Assembly (NCBI GenBank): GCA_011170385.1
Contig: DUFE01000085.1
Location: forward strand, 1-8,877
Direction: 5' to 3'
DNA: 8,877 nucleotides
DNA from: Dehalococcoidia bacterium
GTDB taxonomy: Bacteria > Chloroflexota > Dehalococcoidia > Dehalococcoidales > W693
How positions within the stretch are numbered: the first letter of the stretch is position 1; each line of letters begins with the position of its first letter. Positions 1 to 6,421 of the stretch are shown one piece after another. The notes beneath the pieces are model-generated. The model searched no databases, was not told where the DNA came from, and saw only the letters and a list, made by a program, of their open reading frames with translations. A program made the translations under genes and the position numbers.

Positions 1-920
1 CGATTGAAGCTATGGAGAAGCATGGCGCCATCGTAAAGATGACCGCCGACGAACTATTCGGTGTTATAGAGGAGCATGCCAGAGACGGCGTCGATTTTAT
101 AACCGTTCACTGTGGAGTTACCCGGCAGGCCATCGAGAGGTTAAGAGCGCAGAGGCGGGTTGCGGACGTGGTGTCGCGAGGCGGTGCCTTTCTGATAGGC
201 TGGATGCTATATAACGATTGTGAAAATCCTTTATACGAGCTATACGACAGGCTGCTGGAGATTGCCCGGCAGTATGACGTTACCTTGAGCCTTGGTGATG
301 GTATGCGCCCAGGCAGTCTGGCGGACGCCACCGACAGGGCGCAGATTGAAGAGCTGATAACCCTCGGTGAGCTTGTCCAGCGGGCGCGGCAGGCAGAAGT
401 ACAGGTTATGGTTGAAGGTCCCGGGCACCTGCCGATAAACCAGATTGAGGCTAATGTTCAATTACAGAAGTCCCTCTGCAATGAAGCCCCCTTCTATGTA
501 TTGGGACCGTTAGTAACCGATGTTGCCGCTGGCTACGACCATATCACCGGAGCCATCGGTGGCGCTGTTGCCGCTGCCGCCGGTACCGATTTTCTGTGCT
601 ACGTAACTCCAGCAGAGCACCTGTCTCTGCCCGATCCCGAAGACGTCAGGCAGGGTGTAATAGCCTCGCGTATCGCCGCCCATGCCGGAGATATCGCCAA
701 GGGGGTAGAAGCAGCCGACGATTGGGACCGCAAGATGTCTATGGCGCGGAAGGGTTTTAATTGGATGGAGCAAGCTAGGCTATCACTTGACCCTGAGCGT
801 TTCAACCGGGTTCACGGGAAACACGCCACCGGCGGGAAGACTTGCAGTATGTGCGGCAAATTCTGTGCTATGGAGATAGCGGAGAAATATCTGGATATAA
901 AGGTAACCAGATGTCCATAA
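1..920 (+). CDS. thiC: Phosphomethylpyrimidine synthase ThiC, 3' part (5' end outside window)
   Basis: This is the C-terminal ~305 residues of ThiC, the radical-SAM-like enzyme that rearranges aminoimidazole ribotide into HMP phosphate, the pyrimidine half of thiamin. The frame is open from the first full codon at base 3, so the N-terminal ~125 residues of a ~430-residue bacterial ThiC lie upstream; the ATG at 12 is internal. Visible family motifs include HCGVT near the start, LGDGMRPG, MVEGPGHLP, YVLGPLVTDVAAGYDHI, and GTDFLCYVTPAEHL. The cluster-binding cysteines lie at the C-terminus (codons at 843, 852 and 864). They are spaced C-X2-C-X3-C, one residue tighter than the C-X2-C-X4-C of E. 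coli-type ThiC. The anaerobe paralogue BzaF (benzimidazole synthase) is the main alternative and cannot be strictly excluded from the C-terminal part alone. No terminator follows within the 54-base gap to the next gene. Confidence 0.95.
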   Translation, partial: IEAMEKHGAIVKMTADELFGVIEEHARDGVDFITVHCGVTRQAIERLRAQRRVADVVSRGGAFLIGWMLYNDCENPLYELYDRLLEIARQYDVTLSLGDGMRPGSLADATDRAQIEELITLGELVQRARQAEVQVMVEGPGHLPINQIEANVQLQKSLCNEAPFYVLGPLVTDVAAGYDHITGAIGGAVAAAAGTDFLCYVTPAEHLSLPDPEDVRQGVIASRIAAHAGDIAKGVEAADDWDRKMSMARKGFNWMEQARLSLDPERFNRVHGKHATGGKTCSMCGKFCAMEIAEKYLDIKVTRCP

Positions 921-974
921 GGTCATCGGCAGTGATAGCAGACTAAGATATTGAAATGAGAACAGGTTTATAGA

Positions 975-1742
975 ATGGTCAGGGCTATCGTCTACCTGCT
1001 GGCAATTGTTACCGCTGAAGTTGTCACGGTCTTTTCTCAACCGATATGGGGTATAGCCTGTCATTTTGTGATCCTGCTGGCGATAGTGATAGACTCGGCA
1101 AAGATAGATAGATATTACTACGGCAGGATGATGCTTTCGCTGTCACTGGTGCCACTGGTAAGAATTATCAGCCTGTCTATGCCACTGGCTGATATACCAC
1201 AGCTCTGGTGGTACCCCATTATATATCTACCACTTTTGGTGGCGGCTATCGTGGTGGCGCGTCTGGCGGAATACAAGCCCAGGGATGTAGGTATTACTTT
1301 CGGTAACAGCTTGGGCTTAATACCGCTTTACCTGCTTATAGGGGCTCTGGGTATCGGCTTGGGGGTAGTGGAGTATTTTATCCTGAAAGCGGAGCCGCTG
1401 GTGGTAGATCCCACATGGCAGAACGCTTGGTTGCCGGCACTGGTTTTGCTGTTTTCGACCGGGTTTGTGGAGGAGTTCATCTTCCGCGGGGTTATACAGC
1501 GAGCGGTAGTGAATGTCTTCGGCAGCTGGGGAATTGTCTATGTCAGCCTGCTGTTTGCCGTTCTTCACTTAGGCTGGATAGAAGTGGCAAACCCTCTTTC
1601 ATGGGTAGATATAGTTTTTGTCTTCGTTATTGTATTGTTCTTCGGCTGGATAGTAAAAAAAACAGGGTCACTTCTCGGGGTAACCCTGTCTCACGGATTA
1701 ACCAATGTAATGCTGTTTATTATCGCCCCTACGTTGTTCTAG
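975..1742 (+). CDS. CPBP family intramembrane glutamic endopeptidase (CAAX protease-like)
   Basis: A 255-residue, very hydrophobic protein with about seven or eight membrane segments. It carries the CPBP/Abi (Rce1-type) signature: EExxxR at E166-E167-R171 (EEFIFR), FxxxH at F194-H198 (FAVLH), and a third motif LSHGLTN with H240 and N244. These Glu and His residues form the intramembrane active site in the family. The family acts on membrane or lipidated peptides, but the bacterial substrate usually cannot be predicted and cannot here. The ribosome-binding site is weak (an AGG at 964-966, eight bases before ATG). The gene lies 54 bases after thiC with no visible terminator, so it may be read from the thiC transcript, though nothing links the functions. 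Its TAG stop overlaps the stop of the opposing small membrane protein gene. Confidence 0.9.
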   Translation: MVRAIVYLLAIVTAEVVTVFSQPIWGIACHFVILLAIVIDSAKIDRYYYGRMMLSLSLVPLVRIISLSMPLADIPQLWWYPIIYLPLLVAAIVVARLAEYKPRDVGITFGNSLGLIPLYLLIGALGIGLGVVEYFILKAEPLVVDPTWQNAWLPALVLLFSTGFVEEFIFRGVIQRAVVNVFGSWGIVYVSLLFAVLHLGWIEVANPLSWVDIVFVFVIVLFFGWIVKKTGSLLGVTLSHGLTNVMLFIIAPTLF

Positions 1743-1987
1743 GCAAGTACCTCAATTATCTTGGTAACCATAATCACGGCAAACGTCATAAGTAGCGGTA
1801 CGATGCTGACGGATAGGAACCTGCCCAGGCGCGAGGAGAAGCCGGAAGCTTTTGCCGTAGCCAGCTCCTTGGTGGTTAGAAAGAATACCAGAATGCCTGC
1901 CGTAGCGATGCTTATCGCCGCGGTAAGCCCCAATGCTGCAACAGTGGTTAAGGTGGTAACCGTTGTCGTTGATACTGTGGTAATCAT
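1739..1987 (-). CDS. Small two-helix membrane protein, Thr/Val-rich N-terminus, unknown function
   Basis: An 82-residue protein I cannot assign to a named family. Its N-terminus (residues 3-15) is dominated by threonine and valine. It has a hydrophobic segment at about 16-38, a short basic loop (K40, K46, R53, R56) and a second hydrophobic segment at about 58-78. By the positive-inside rule the loop should be cytoplasmic, with both ends outside. It has no cysteines and no catalytic-looking motif. Support for a real gene comes from a purine-rich Shine-Dalgarno (GGAAAGGAAAG) just upstream of the ATG at 1987, plus two strong consensus-like promoters further upstream on the same strand. It converges on the CPBP protease gene with stop codons overlapping on one CTAG. 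Other small, paired-helix proteins such as holins or stress peptides are conceivable, but nothing specific supports them. Confidence 0.68.
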   Translation of the reverse strand: MITTVSTTTVTTLTTVAALGLTAAISIATAGILVFFLTTKELATAKASGFSSRLGRFLSVSIVPLLMTFAVIMVTKIIEVLA

Positions 1988-2014
1988 ATATCTTTCCTTT
2001 CCGCCTGTACTAAC

Positions 2015-2042
2015 ATTCTAGCATTAGAAGCCATTTTGTCAA
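2015..2042 (-). promoter_or_regulatory. Proximal promoter P1 for the 82-residue membrane protein
   Basis: On the minus strand there is TTGACA (2042-2037), a 16-base spacer, and TAGAAT (2020-2015), with TGC directly before the -10 as an extended -10. Expected transcript start is near 2008, giving a ~20-base leader that contains the ribosome-binding site. The -35 is a perfect sigma-70 consensus. Start-site mapping has not been done, so activity is inferred. Confidence 0.66.
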
Positions 2043-2063
2043 TCGGATTACCAATTCGAGGCG

Positions 2064-2092
2064 ATAGTAGCATAAAAGAAGACATTTGTCAA
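2064..2092 (-). promoter_or_regulatory. Distal promoter P2 for the 82-residue membrane protein
   Basis: On the minus strand there is TTGACA (2092-2087), a 17-base spacer ending in TGC, and TACTAT (2069-2064). It lies 50 bases upstream of P1 and closely resembles it, including shared CTTCT and TGCTA stretches in the spacer and -10 region. The -35 overlaps the left arm of the nested inverted repeat at 2084-2129, so it could be under repressor control. Confidence 0.56.
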
Positions 2093-2129
2093 TACCATGA
2101 GTACTAAAGTACTATAATAATAGACAAAT
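2084..2129. repeat. Nested inverted repeat, candidate operator
   Basis: Two pairs of arms share one centre at about 2106.5. The outer pair is ATTTGTC (2084-2090) with GACAAAT (2123-2129), 7 of 7 complementary. The inner pair is AGTACT (2100-2105) with AGTACT (2108-2113), each itself palindromic and separated by AA. The 9-base stretches between inner and outer arms are mostly not complementary, which suits a protein-binding dyad better than an RNA hairpin. It covers the -35 of minus-strand promoter P2 and a plus-strand TATAAT at 2113-2118. The factor is unknown. Confidence 0.45.
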
Positions 2130-2202
2130 AGCTGTCCAAAAAAAGATACAAAAGTCTAATTAACGGGGAACAACTACCGATGTATTATAAATATGAACCG
2201 CG

Positions 2203-2231
2203 TTGGCAGCAAGGGTAAAATCTGATAAACT
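2203..2231 (+). promoter_or_regulatory. Candidate promoter for degV
   Basis: TTGGCA (2203-2208), a 17-base spacer ending in TGA (extended -10), and TAAACT (2226-2231). Predicted start is near 2238, giving a ~42-base leader before the ATG at 2280. Further TATAAT boxes at 2113-2118 and 2247-2252 lack good -35 partners and are weaker alternatives. Confidence 0.42.
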
Positions 2232-2279
2232 AGCTTGATTATCGGTTATAATTCATAAAAAACGGGGGAACGGATACCG

Positions 2280-3143
2280 ATGAAGAAGAGCGTAGCCGTC
2301 GTTACCGATACTACAGCGTGTATACCGAAGGACAAGGTTGCCGAATACAACATAGAGCTGGTGCCGATAGAGGTTATTTTCGGCAGCAAGGTCTATCGTG
2401 ATGGTATCGATATAAGCCCGACCGAATTCTATGCTATGCTCCGCAAAGCGGACAAACTACCGACGACATCCGGTTCACTGCCGGTGCCATATCTCGAGGC
2501 TTATCACTGTGCCGGTAAGAGGGCGGATGGCATTCTGTGTATCACCGAGTCGTCGAAGTTCAGCGGCATGGCTAACTCGGCACGTCTGGCTATTGAAATG
2601 GCGAAGGAAGAGCTGCCGGGTATAGAGATACGGGTACTGGAGTGCTCCAGTGCCGCTGCCGGTCAAGGTCTGGTGGTGCTGGCGGCAGCTGGGGCAGCTA
2701 AGGCGGGGAAGAGCCTGAACGAGACTGTCGATATGGTCAACGAATTGATGCCCAGGGTGCATCTGTTTGCTTCGCTGGAGACCCTGCATTATCTGGCAAA
2801 AGGTGGGAGGGTGCCGCAGGCGGCTGAACTGGTAAACTCGATACTTAAAATCAAGCCGGTATTTTCGGTGAATGGTGGCGAAGCCCACACCCTGGCACTG
2901 CCCAGAAGTACCGATAGCGCCATTAACAATATACTGCGGTTGATGAGGCGCAAGGTGGAAAGGGATCAGCTGATTCATGCAGCCGTGATGCACGCCGACG
3001 CGCTGGAGCAGGCGCTCTATCTCAAACATAAGATAGAATCCATGTTCACCTGTAAAGAACTTTTCGTAACCGAGTTTACGCCGGTGATGGGTGTTCATAC
3101 CGGGCCGGGAGTGATCGGTGTCGCCTTCTACTGTGAGGAGTAG
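2280..3143 (+). CDS. DegV family fatty-acid-binding protein
   Basis: A 287-residue protein of normal DegV length. Members bind a single fatty acid between two alpha/beta domains. In Firmicutes the FakB paralogues present it to the kinase FakA for phosphorylation and phospholipid synthesis. Visible family motifs are VTDTTACIP (8-15), TTSGSLP (62-68, the segment around the head-group Thr/Ser), ITESSKFSGMANSA (88-101), LFASLETLHYLAKGGRVP (162-179) and the C-terminal HTGPGVIGVAFY (273-284). There is a G-rich ribosome-binding site (GGGGGA) about ten bases before the ATG. No FakA kinase gene is visible in the window, so whether this works as a FakB or in another lipid-handling role cannot be told. 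It is cytoplasmic with no signal peptide. Confidence 0.93.
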   Translation: MKKSVAVVTDTTACIPKDKVAEYNIELVPIEVIFGSKVYRDGIDISPTEFYAMLRKADKLPTTSGSLPVPYLEAYHCAGKRADGILCITESSKFSGMANSARLAIEMAKEELPGIEIRVLECSSAAAGQGLVVLAAAGAAKAGKSLNETVDMVNELMPRVHLFASLETLHYLAKGGRVPQAAELVNSILKIKPVFSVNGGEAHTLALPRSTDSAINNILRLMRRKVERDQLIHAAVMHADALEQALYLKHKIESMFTCKELFVTEFTPVMGVHTGPGVIGVAFYCEE

Positions 3144-3184
3144 CATACGTGCAGGTCTATCTGGTGAAACGGGTTGAAATACCC

Positions 3185-3190
3185 TATAAT
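3185..3190 (+). promoter_or_regulatory. Possible -10 box upstream of pepA
   Basis: A perfect TATAAT lies 32 bases before the pepA ATG. No good -35 is found at 16-18 bases (best is TGGTGA, three of six) and there is no TGN extension. It could provide an internal start between degV and pepA, or be chance. Confidence 0.2.
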
Positions 3191-3222
3191 CAATCTGCAA
3201 AGAAGGCAAAAAGGAGAGAGAA

Positions 3223-4725
3223 ATGGAGATAAAAGTTATAGCCGGCGATGTAATCCATGTCGAAACTGGCGCCGTGGTAATCGGCTGCTTCAAGGAAGAA
3301 AAACGCCTCGGCGGTGAATCGGCTGCAATAGATGAGGCTCTCGACGGAGCGATATCGAGGCTTATAAGCCAGGGTGAGGTCAAGGGTAAGCCGGGTGAGG
3401 TAACCATTATTCACAGCCTGGGGAGGATTCCAGCCGCCAGGGTGGTGGTTGTCGGGCTGGGTAAAAAAGACGAACTTAAACTAGATGGAGTACGTAGTGC
3501 CGTTGCCGAAGCCTGCCGCCACCTGCAGCGGAAGGACGTTACCGATGTGGCAGTCGACGCTATAGGAAAAGACGTACCGGGCATAACTGCGGAGGTTTAT
3601 GCGCAGGCGGTGGCTGAAGGCGCTTTGCTGGGGGTCTACACTTTTCGCAGGCATATCACAGGAGAAAACAATAAAGGCGAACTGAAGAAGCTCACGATAA
3701 TAAGTAAAAGCAAAGAAGAAATTACCTCGTTAGAGAAAGGTGTTGAAAAGGGAAGGATAATCGCCGAGGCAGCAAACATGGCTCGTGATATGGTTAATGA
3801 GCCGTCAAATTATATGACGCCAACCGATATGACAGGCGTGGCAAAAAAGGTGGCGGAGGATTACAACATTGATCTAACCATACTGGAGAAGAATGAGATG
3901 CAGAAACTGGGGATGGGAGCGCTGCTGGGGGTGGCGCAGGGTAGCTGCCAGCCGCCGAAATTTATAGTCCTGAATTACAAAGGTGGCGGTTCCGACGGTA
4001 TCGATCTTGCTCTGGTGGGCAAGGGGGTAACTTTCGATTCAGGCGGTATCTCCATTAAGCCCTCGGCAAAGATGGATGAGATGAAGGACGATATGTCTGG
4101 CGGGGCGGCGGTTATAGCGGCTATCTCCGCCATAGCGCAGCTAAAACCGAAGATAAACGTTATCTCCATCGTGCCGGCAGTGGAGAACCTGCCCAGCGGC
4201 ACTGCCATAAAGCCGGGTGATATCCTGACGGCAATAACTGGTAAGACGATTGAGATAATATCCACTGATGCCGAAGGCAGGCTCATTCTGGCTGACGCTC
4301 TGGGCTACGTTAATAAAATGAAGCCGAAGGCGATTGTTGACGTGGCTACTTTAACCGGTGCCTGCATAGTGGCGCTGGGAAACATCTGCACCGGGGCTTT
4401 TAGCAATAACCAGCGGCTGGTGGACGGGGTTATCGCCGCCGGCGCCGAAGCCGGCGAACTTATATGGCAGATGCCGATGTACGACGAATACAAGGAGCAG
4501 AACAAGAGCAACGTCGCCGATATCAAGAACGTCGGCGATAAGGGCGCCGGGTCCATCACCGCCGCCCAGTTTCTGGCGGAGTTTGTCGATGATACGCCGT
4601 GGGTGCATCTGGATATCGCCGGGACCAGCTTCGTCGATAAAGAGCGGAAGTACACGGTAAAAGGGGCTACCGGAGTGCCGGTGCGCACCCTGGTTAACCT
4701 GGCGGTTGCTCTTGCCGAAAAGTAG
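3223..4725 (+). CDS. pepA: Leucyl aminopeptidase PepA (M17 family)
   Basis: Cytosolic metallo-aminopeptidase that removes N-terminal residues, often leucine, from peptides; family members form hexamers with two metal ions per active site. At exactly 500 residues it matches family length. Residues 1-150 form the variable N-terminal macro-like domain, and about 165-500 the catalytic domain. The expected ligands and catalytic residues are present: K267, D272 and K279 in GKGVTFDSGGISIKP, D290 in KDDMSGG, and D349, E351 and R353 in STDAEGRL. All sit at a constant offset of three from E. coli PepA. The usual Asn or Ala at the head of the NTDAEGRL motif is Ser here, which should be neutral. The start is fixed by a strong AAGGAGAG site just before the ATG. 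E. coli PepA also binds DNA, but that role cannot be assumed here. The next gene begins 36 bases downstream. Confidence 0.97.
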   Translation: MEIKVIAGDVIHVETGAVVIGCFKEEKRLGGESAAIDEALDGAISRLISQGEVKGKPGEVTIIHSLGRIPAARVVVVGLGKKDELKLDGVRSAVAEACRHLQRKDVTDVAVDAIGKDVPGITAEVYAQAVAEGALLGVYTFRRHITGENNKGELKKLTIISKSKEEITSLEKGVEKGRIIAEAANMARDMVNEPSNYMTPTDMTGVAKKVAEDYNIDLTILEKNEMQKLGMGALLGVAQGSCQPPKFIVLNYKGGGSDGIDLALVGKGVTFDSGGISIKPSAKMDEMKDDMSGGAAVIAAISAIAQLKPKINVISIVPAVENLPSGTAIKPGDILTAITGKTIEIISTDAEGRLILADALGYVNKMKPKAIVDVATLTGACIVALGNICTGAFSNNQRLVDGVIAAGAEAGELIWQMPMYDEYKEQNKSNVADIKNVGDKGAGSITAAQFLAEFVDDTPWVHLDIAGTSFVDKERKYTVKGATGVPVRTLVNLAVALAEK

Positions 4726-4761
4726 CTTCGGGCAGCGGCTATTCCAATTAGGAGCTAAAGG

Positions 4762-5670
4762 ATGACGAGAACCATTGGCGGGTGCAACGATAACGGCGGC
4801 ATCTATATGTTTGCCGGAAAGGGTGGCGTCGGCAAGACCACCTGTGCCGCCACCGCAGCGCTCCACTATGCTTCGCTGGGAAAAAAGACGCTGGCTATTT
4901 CCACCGACGCCACGCCATCGCTGGCACACATCTTCGAGGCAGCCATAGACGATAAGCCGGCAAGAATCAGGGATTGTCTGTACATAAGCGAGCTGGGCAT
5001 AAACGAGATCGAGCAGATGTGGGACAGGAAGTTCGGTAGGGATGTCTACCAGGTCTTCTTCTCCATCGTCGACATAGATTACGATTCCTTCGTTAGCTTT
5101 ATGACCTCGATGTTGCCCGGTTTGAGCGATGAGTTCATGGTGGATTACATAAGGGAGTTAAGGATAAGCGGTGAGTACGATACCATCGTATGGGATACTG
5201 CGCCGCTGGGACAGACGCTGGCGCTGCTTGAAACACCGAATATGCTGGTGGAACACTTGAAGCTGGCGCCGCGTATCTATTCCAGGTTGAGGATCAGCGG
5301 TAAACAGGAACCGGTGATGAACATAATCAAGAGGTGGCAGAAGCTTTCGGCGGATAACTTAGCCTTTTTAAGGAGCGAGGTCCGCTTCAGCCTGGTCACC
5401 ATACCGGAAGCGCTGGCGTTCGAGCAGCTCGAGGGTATCTTCGGTGAGCTGGGCAGGTTCGGCTTCGGGGTGGAGAGGCTGATAATAAACAATGTGGTCA
5501 GGGCGGACGGCTCCGCCTTCCTCAAGGCTAGGGCGGAGCAGCAAAAGAGATACATAGATATGATTTACCGCCGCTACTCCGATATCGAGATAATCGAGCT
5601 GCCGATGCACCCCTGCGAGATAAAGGGGCTGGACAGGCTGGATGAGATCGAGGGCAGCCTGTTCCGATAG
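4762..5670 (+). CDS. ArsA/Get3-like ATPase, single domain
   Basis: A 302-residue P-loop ATPase of the SIMIBI class (ArsA/Get3/TRC40). It has the deviant Walker A FAGKGGVGKTT (17-27, signature Lys at 20, P-loop Lys at 25), a switch I-like segment STDATPSL (47-54), a switch II-like DTAPLGQTLALL (145-156), and the base-recognition-like IINNVV (241-246). Typical ArsA/Get3 read D-P-A in switch I and DTAPTGHTLR in switch II, so both switches are altered. It is a single half, whereas plasmid ArsA pumps are duplicated. It has only four scattered cysteines (8, 28, 72, 285), with no CxxC and no metalloid-binding triad, so arsenite transport is unlikely. A targeting, assembly or maturation role is more likely but unproven. 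An AGGAG site seven bases before the ATG supports the start. The Crp-type regulator gene follows after 5 bases. Confidence 0.88.
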   Translation: MTRTIGGCNDNGGIYMFAGKGGVGKTTCAATAALHYASLGKKTLAISTDATPSLAHIFEAAIDDKPARIRDCLYISELGINEIEQMWDRKFGRDVYQVFFSIVDIDYDSFVSFMTSMLPGLSDEFMVDYIRELRISGEYDTIVWDTAPLGQTLALLETPNMLVEHLKLAPRIYSRLRISGKQEPVMNIIKRWQKLSADNLAFLRSEVRFSLVTIPEALAFEQLEGIFGELGRFGFGVERLIINNVVRADGSAFLKARAEQQKRYIDMIYRRYSDIEIIELPMHPCEIKGLDRLDEIEGSLFR

Positions 5671-5675
5671 GGGAT

Positions 5676-6359
5676 ATGAAAAGTAATATAATCCCGAGAA
5701 TGGAGTTGCTCAAAGCGTCGCCGTATTTCTCCGGGTTAAGCATTACCGAGCTTGAAGAAGTCAGCCGTCTCTTATTCGAAAGAAGTTATGAGCGCGATGA
5801 GATAATACTTGCCGAGGGAGACGAAACCGGGGCGCTGTACTTCGTTGCTTCTGGTGCGGTTAAGGTGTTCAGGGCGTCGGCTGACGGCAAGGAGCAGATA
5901 CTGGCTATCGTCCTTCCAGAGGAAGCCTTCAACGAAACTCCAGTATTCAACGGTGGCATCAATCCCGCCAGTGCCCAGGCTATGACGCCGGTCGTCGTCT
6001 ACGGTTTGAATAGTGGTGATATGGAAGCCGTTTTGCGGGCAAAACCGCAGGTGGCGATGAACGTCATCAGGATTATGGCGAAGAAGCTGCGTTACCTGGT
6101 ATCGTTGGTAGAAGAGCTGTCATTCAAGCGTGTCATCAGCCGTATCGCCAGGATACTGCTCGACTACGCCGGGGACGGGGCTGCTGCCGGGATGCGGCTG
6201 ACGCAGCGCGATATGGCGGCTATGGCGGGTACTGCCCGTGAGGTAGTCGGCAGGTCGCTGAAGGAGCTAGTAGAGAACGGAACTATCAGGATGGAGCGTC
6301 ATCGTATTATAATTAGCGATAGGGACGCCCTGGAGGACATAGCGGAGCAATCGTTTTAA
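5676..6359 (+). CDS. Crp/Fnr family transcriptional regulator
   Basis: A 227-residue regulator with an N-terminal cyclic-nucleotide-binding-type beta barrel (about 10-120), a long dimerisation helix (about 122-158) and a C-terminal winged helix-turn-helix (about 174-212). The recognition helix TAREVVGRSLKEL (186-198) is typical of Crp relatives. The protein contains no cysteine, so it cannot carry the Fe-S cluster of FNR. In the region corresponding to the cAMP-binding loop it reads FNETPVFNGGINPASA, keeping the Glu but having Pro-Ala where cAMP-binding Crp has Arg-Ser, so cAMP is an unlikely ligand. The signal is unknown. It starts 5 bases after the ATPase stop, behind a GGGG placed very close to ATG. 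An in-frame ATG at 5700 would begin with the common MELLK start and is a real alternative. It is probably translated with the ATPase and may regulate that operon or the ferredoxin. Confidence 0.9.
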   Translation: MKSNIIPRMELLKASPYFSGLSITELEEVSRLLFERSYERDEIILAEGDETGALYFVASGAVKVFRASADGKEQILAIVLPEEAFNETPVFNGGINPASAQAMTPVVVYGLNSGDMEAVLRAKPQVAMNVIRIMAKKLRYLVSLVEELSFKRVISRIARILLDYAGDGAAAGMRLTQRDMAAMAGTAREVVGRSLKELVENGTIRMERHRIIISDRDALEDIAEQSF

Positions 6360-6385
6360 GACATAGGTTACAGACAGAGTATAAT
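6356..6385 (+). promoter_or_regulatory. Weak candidate promoter before the ferredoxin
   Basis: TTAAGA (6356-6361, overlapping the regulator's stop codon), an 18-base spacer, and a perfect TATAAT (6380-6385). The predicted start near 6392 leaves about 30 A+T-rich bases before the ATG. The -35 match is only four of six. Confidence 0.3.
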
Positions 6386-6421
6386 TAATACAATAAAATA
6401 GTAAAATAAAGGTAATAATAT

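Noticed and set aside
1761..2021. Plus-strand frame opposite the 82-residue membrane protein
   Set aside because: Antisense shadow; the minus-strand frame has a ribosome-binding site and two promoters, and a coherent two-helix topology.
3149..3229. GTG-initiated small frame between degV and pepA
   Set aside because: No ribosome-binding site before the GTG and it overlaps the strong pepA ribosome-binding site in another frame.
2475..3407. Long minus-strand frame (310 codons) opposite degV and the pepA start
   Set aside because: A shadow of two strongly supported genes; its translation has no family motifs and it spans a gene boundary.
4434..4455. GC-rich GCCGGC palindromes that could form a hairpin
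   Set aside because: Inside the pepA coding sequence at Ala/Gly-rich codons, with no T-run and no regulatory context.
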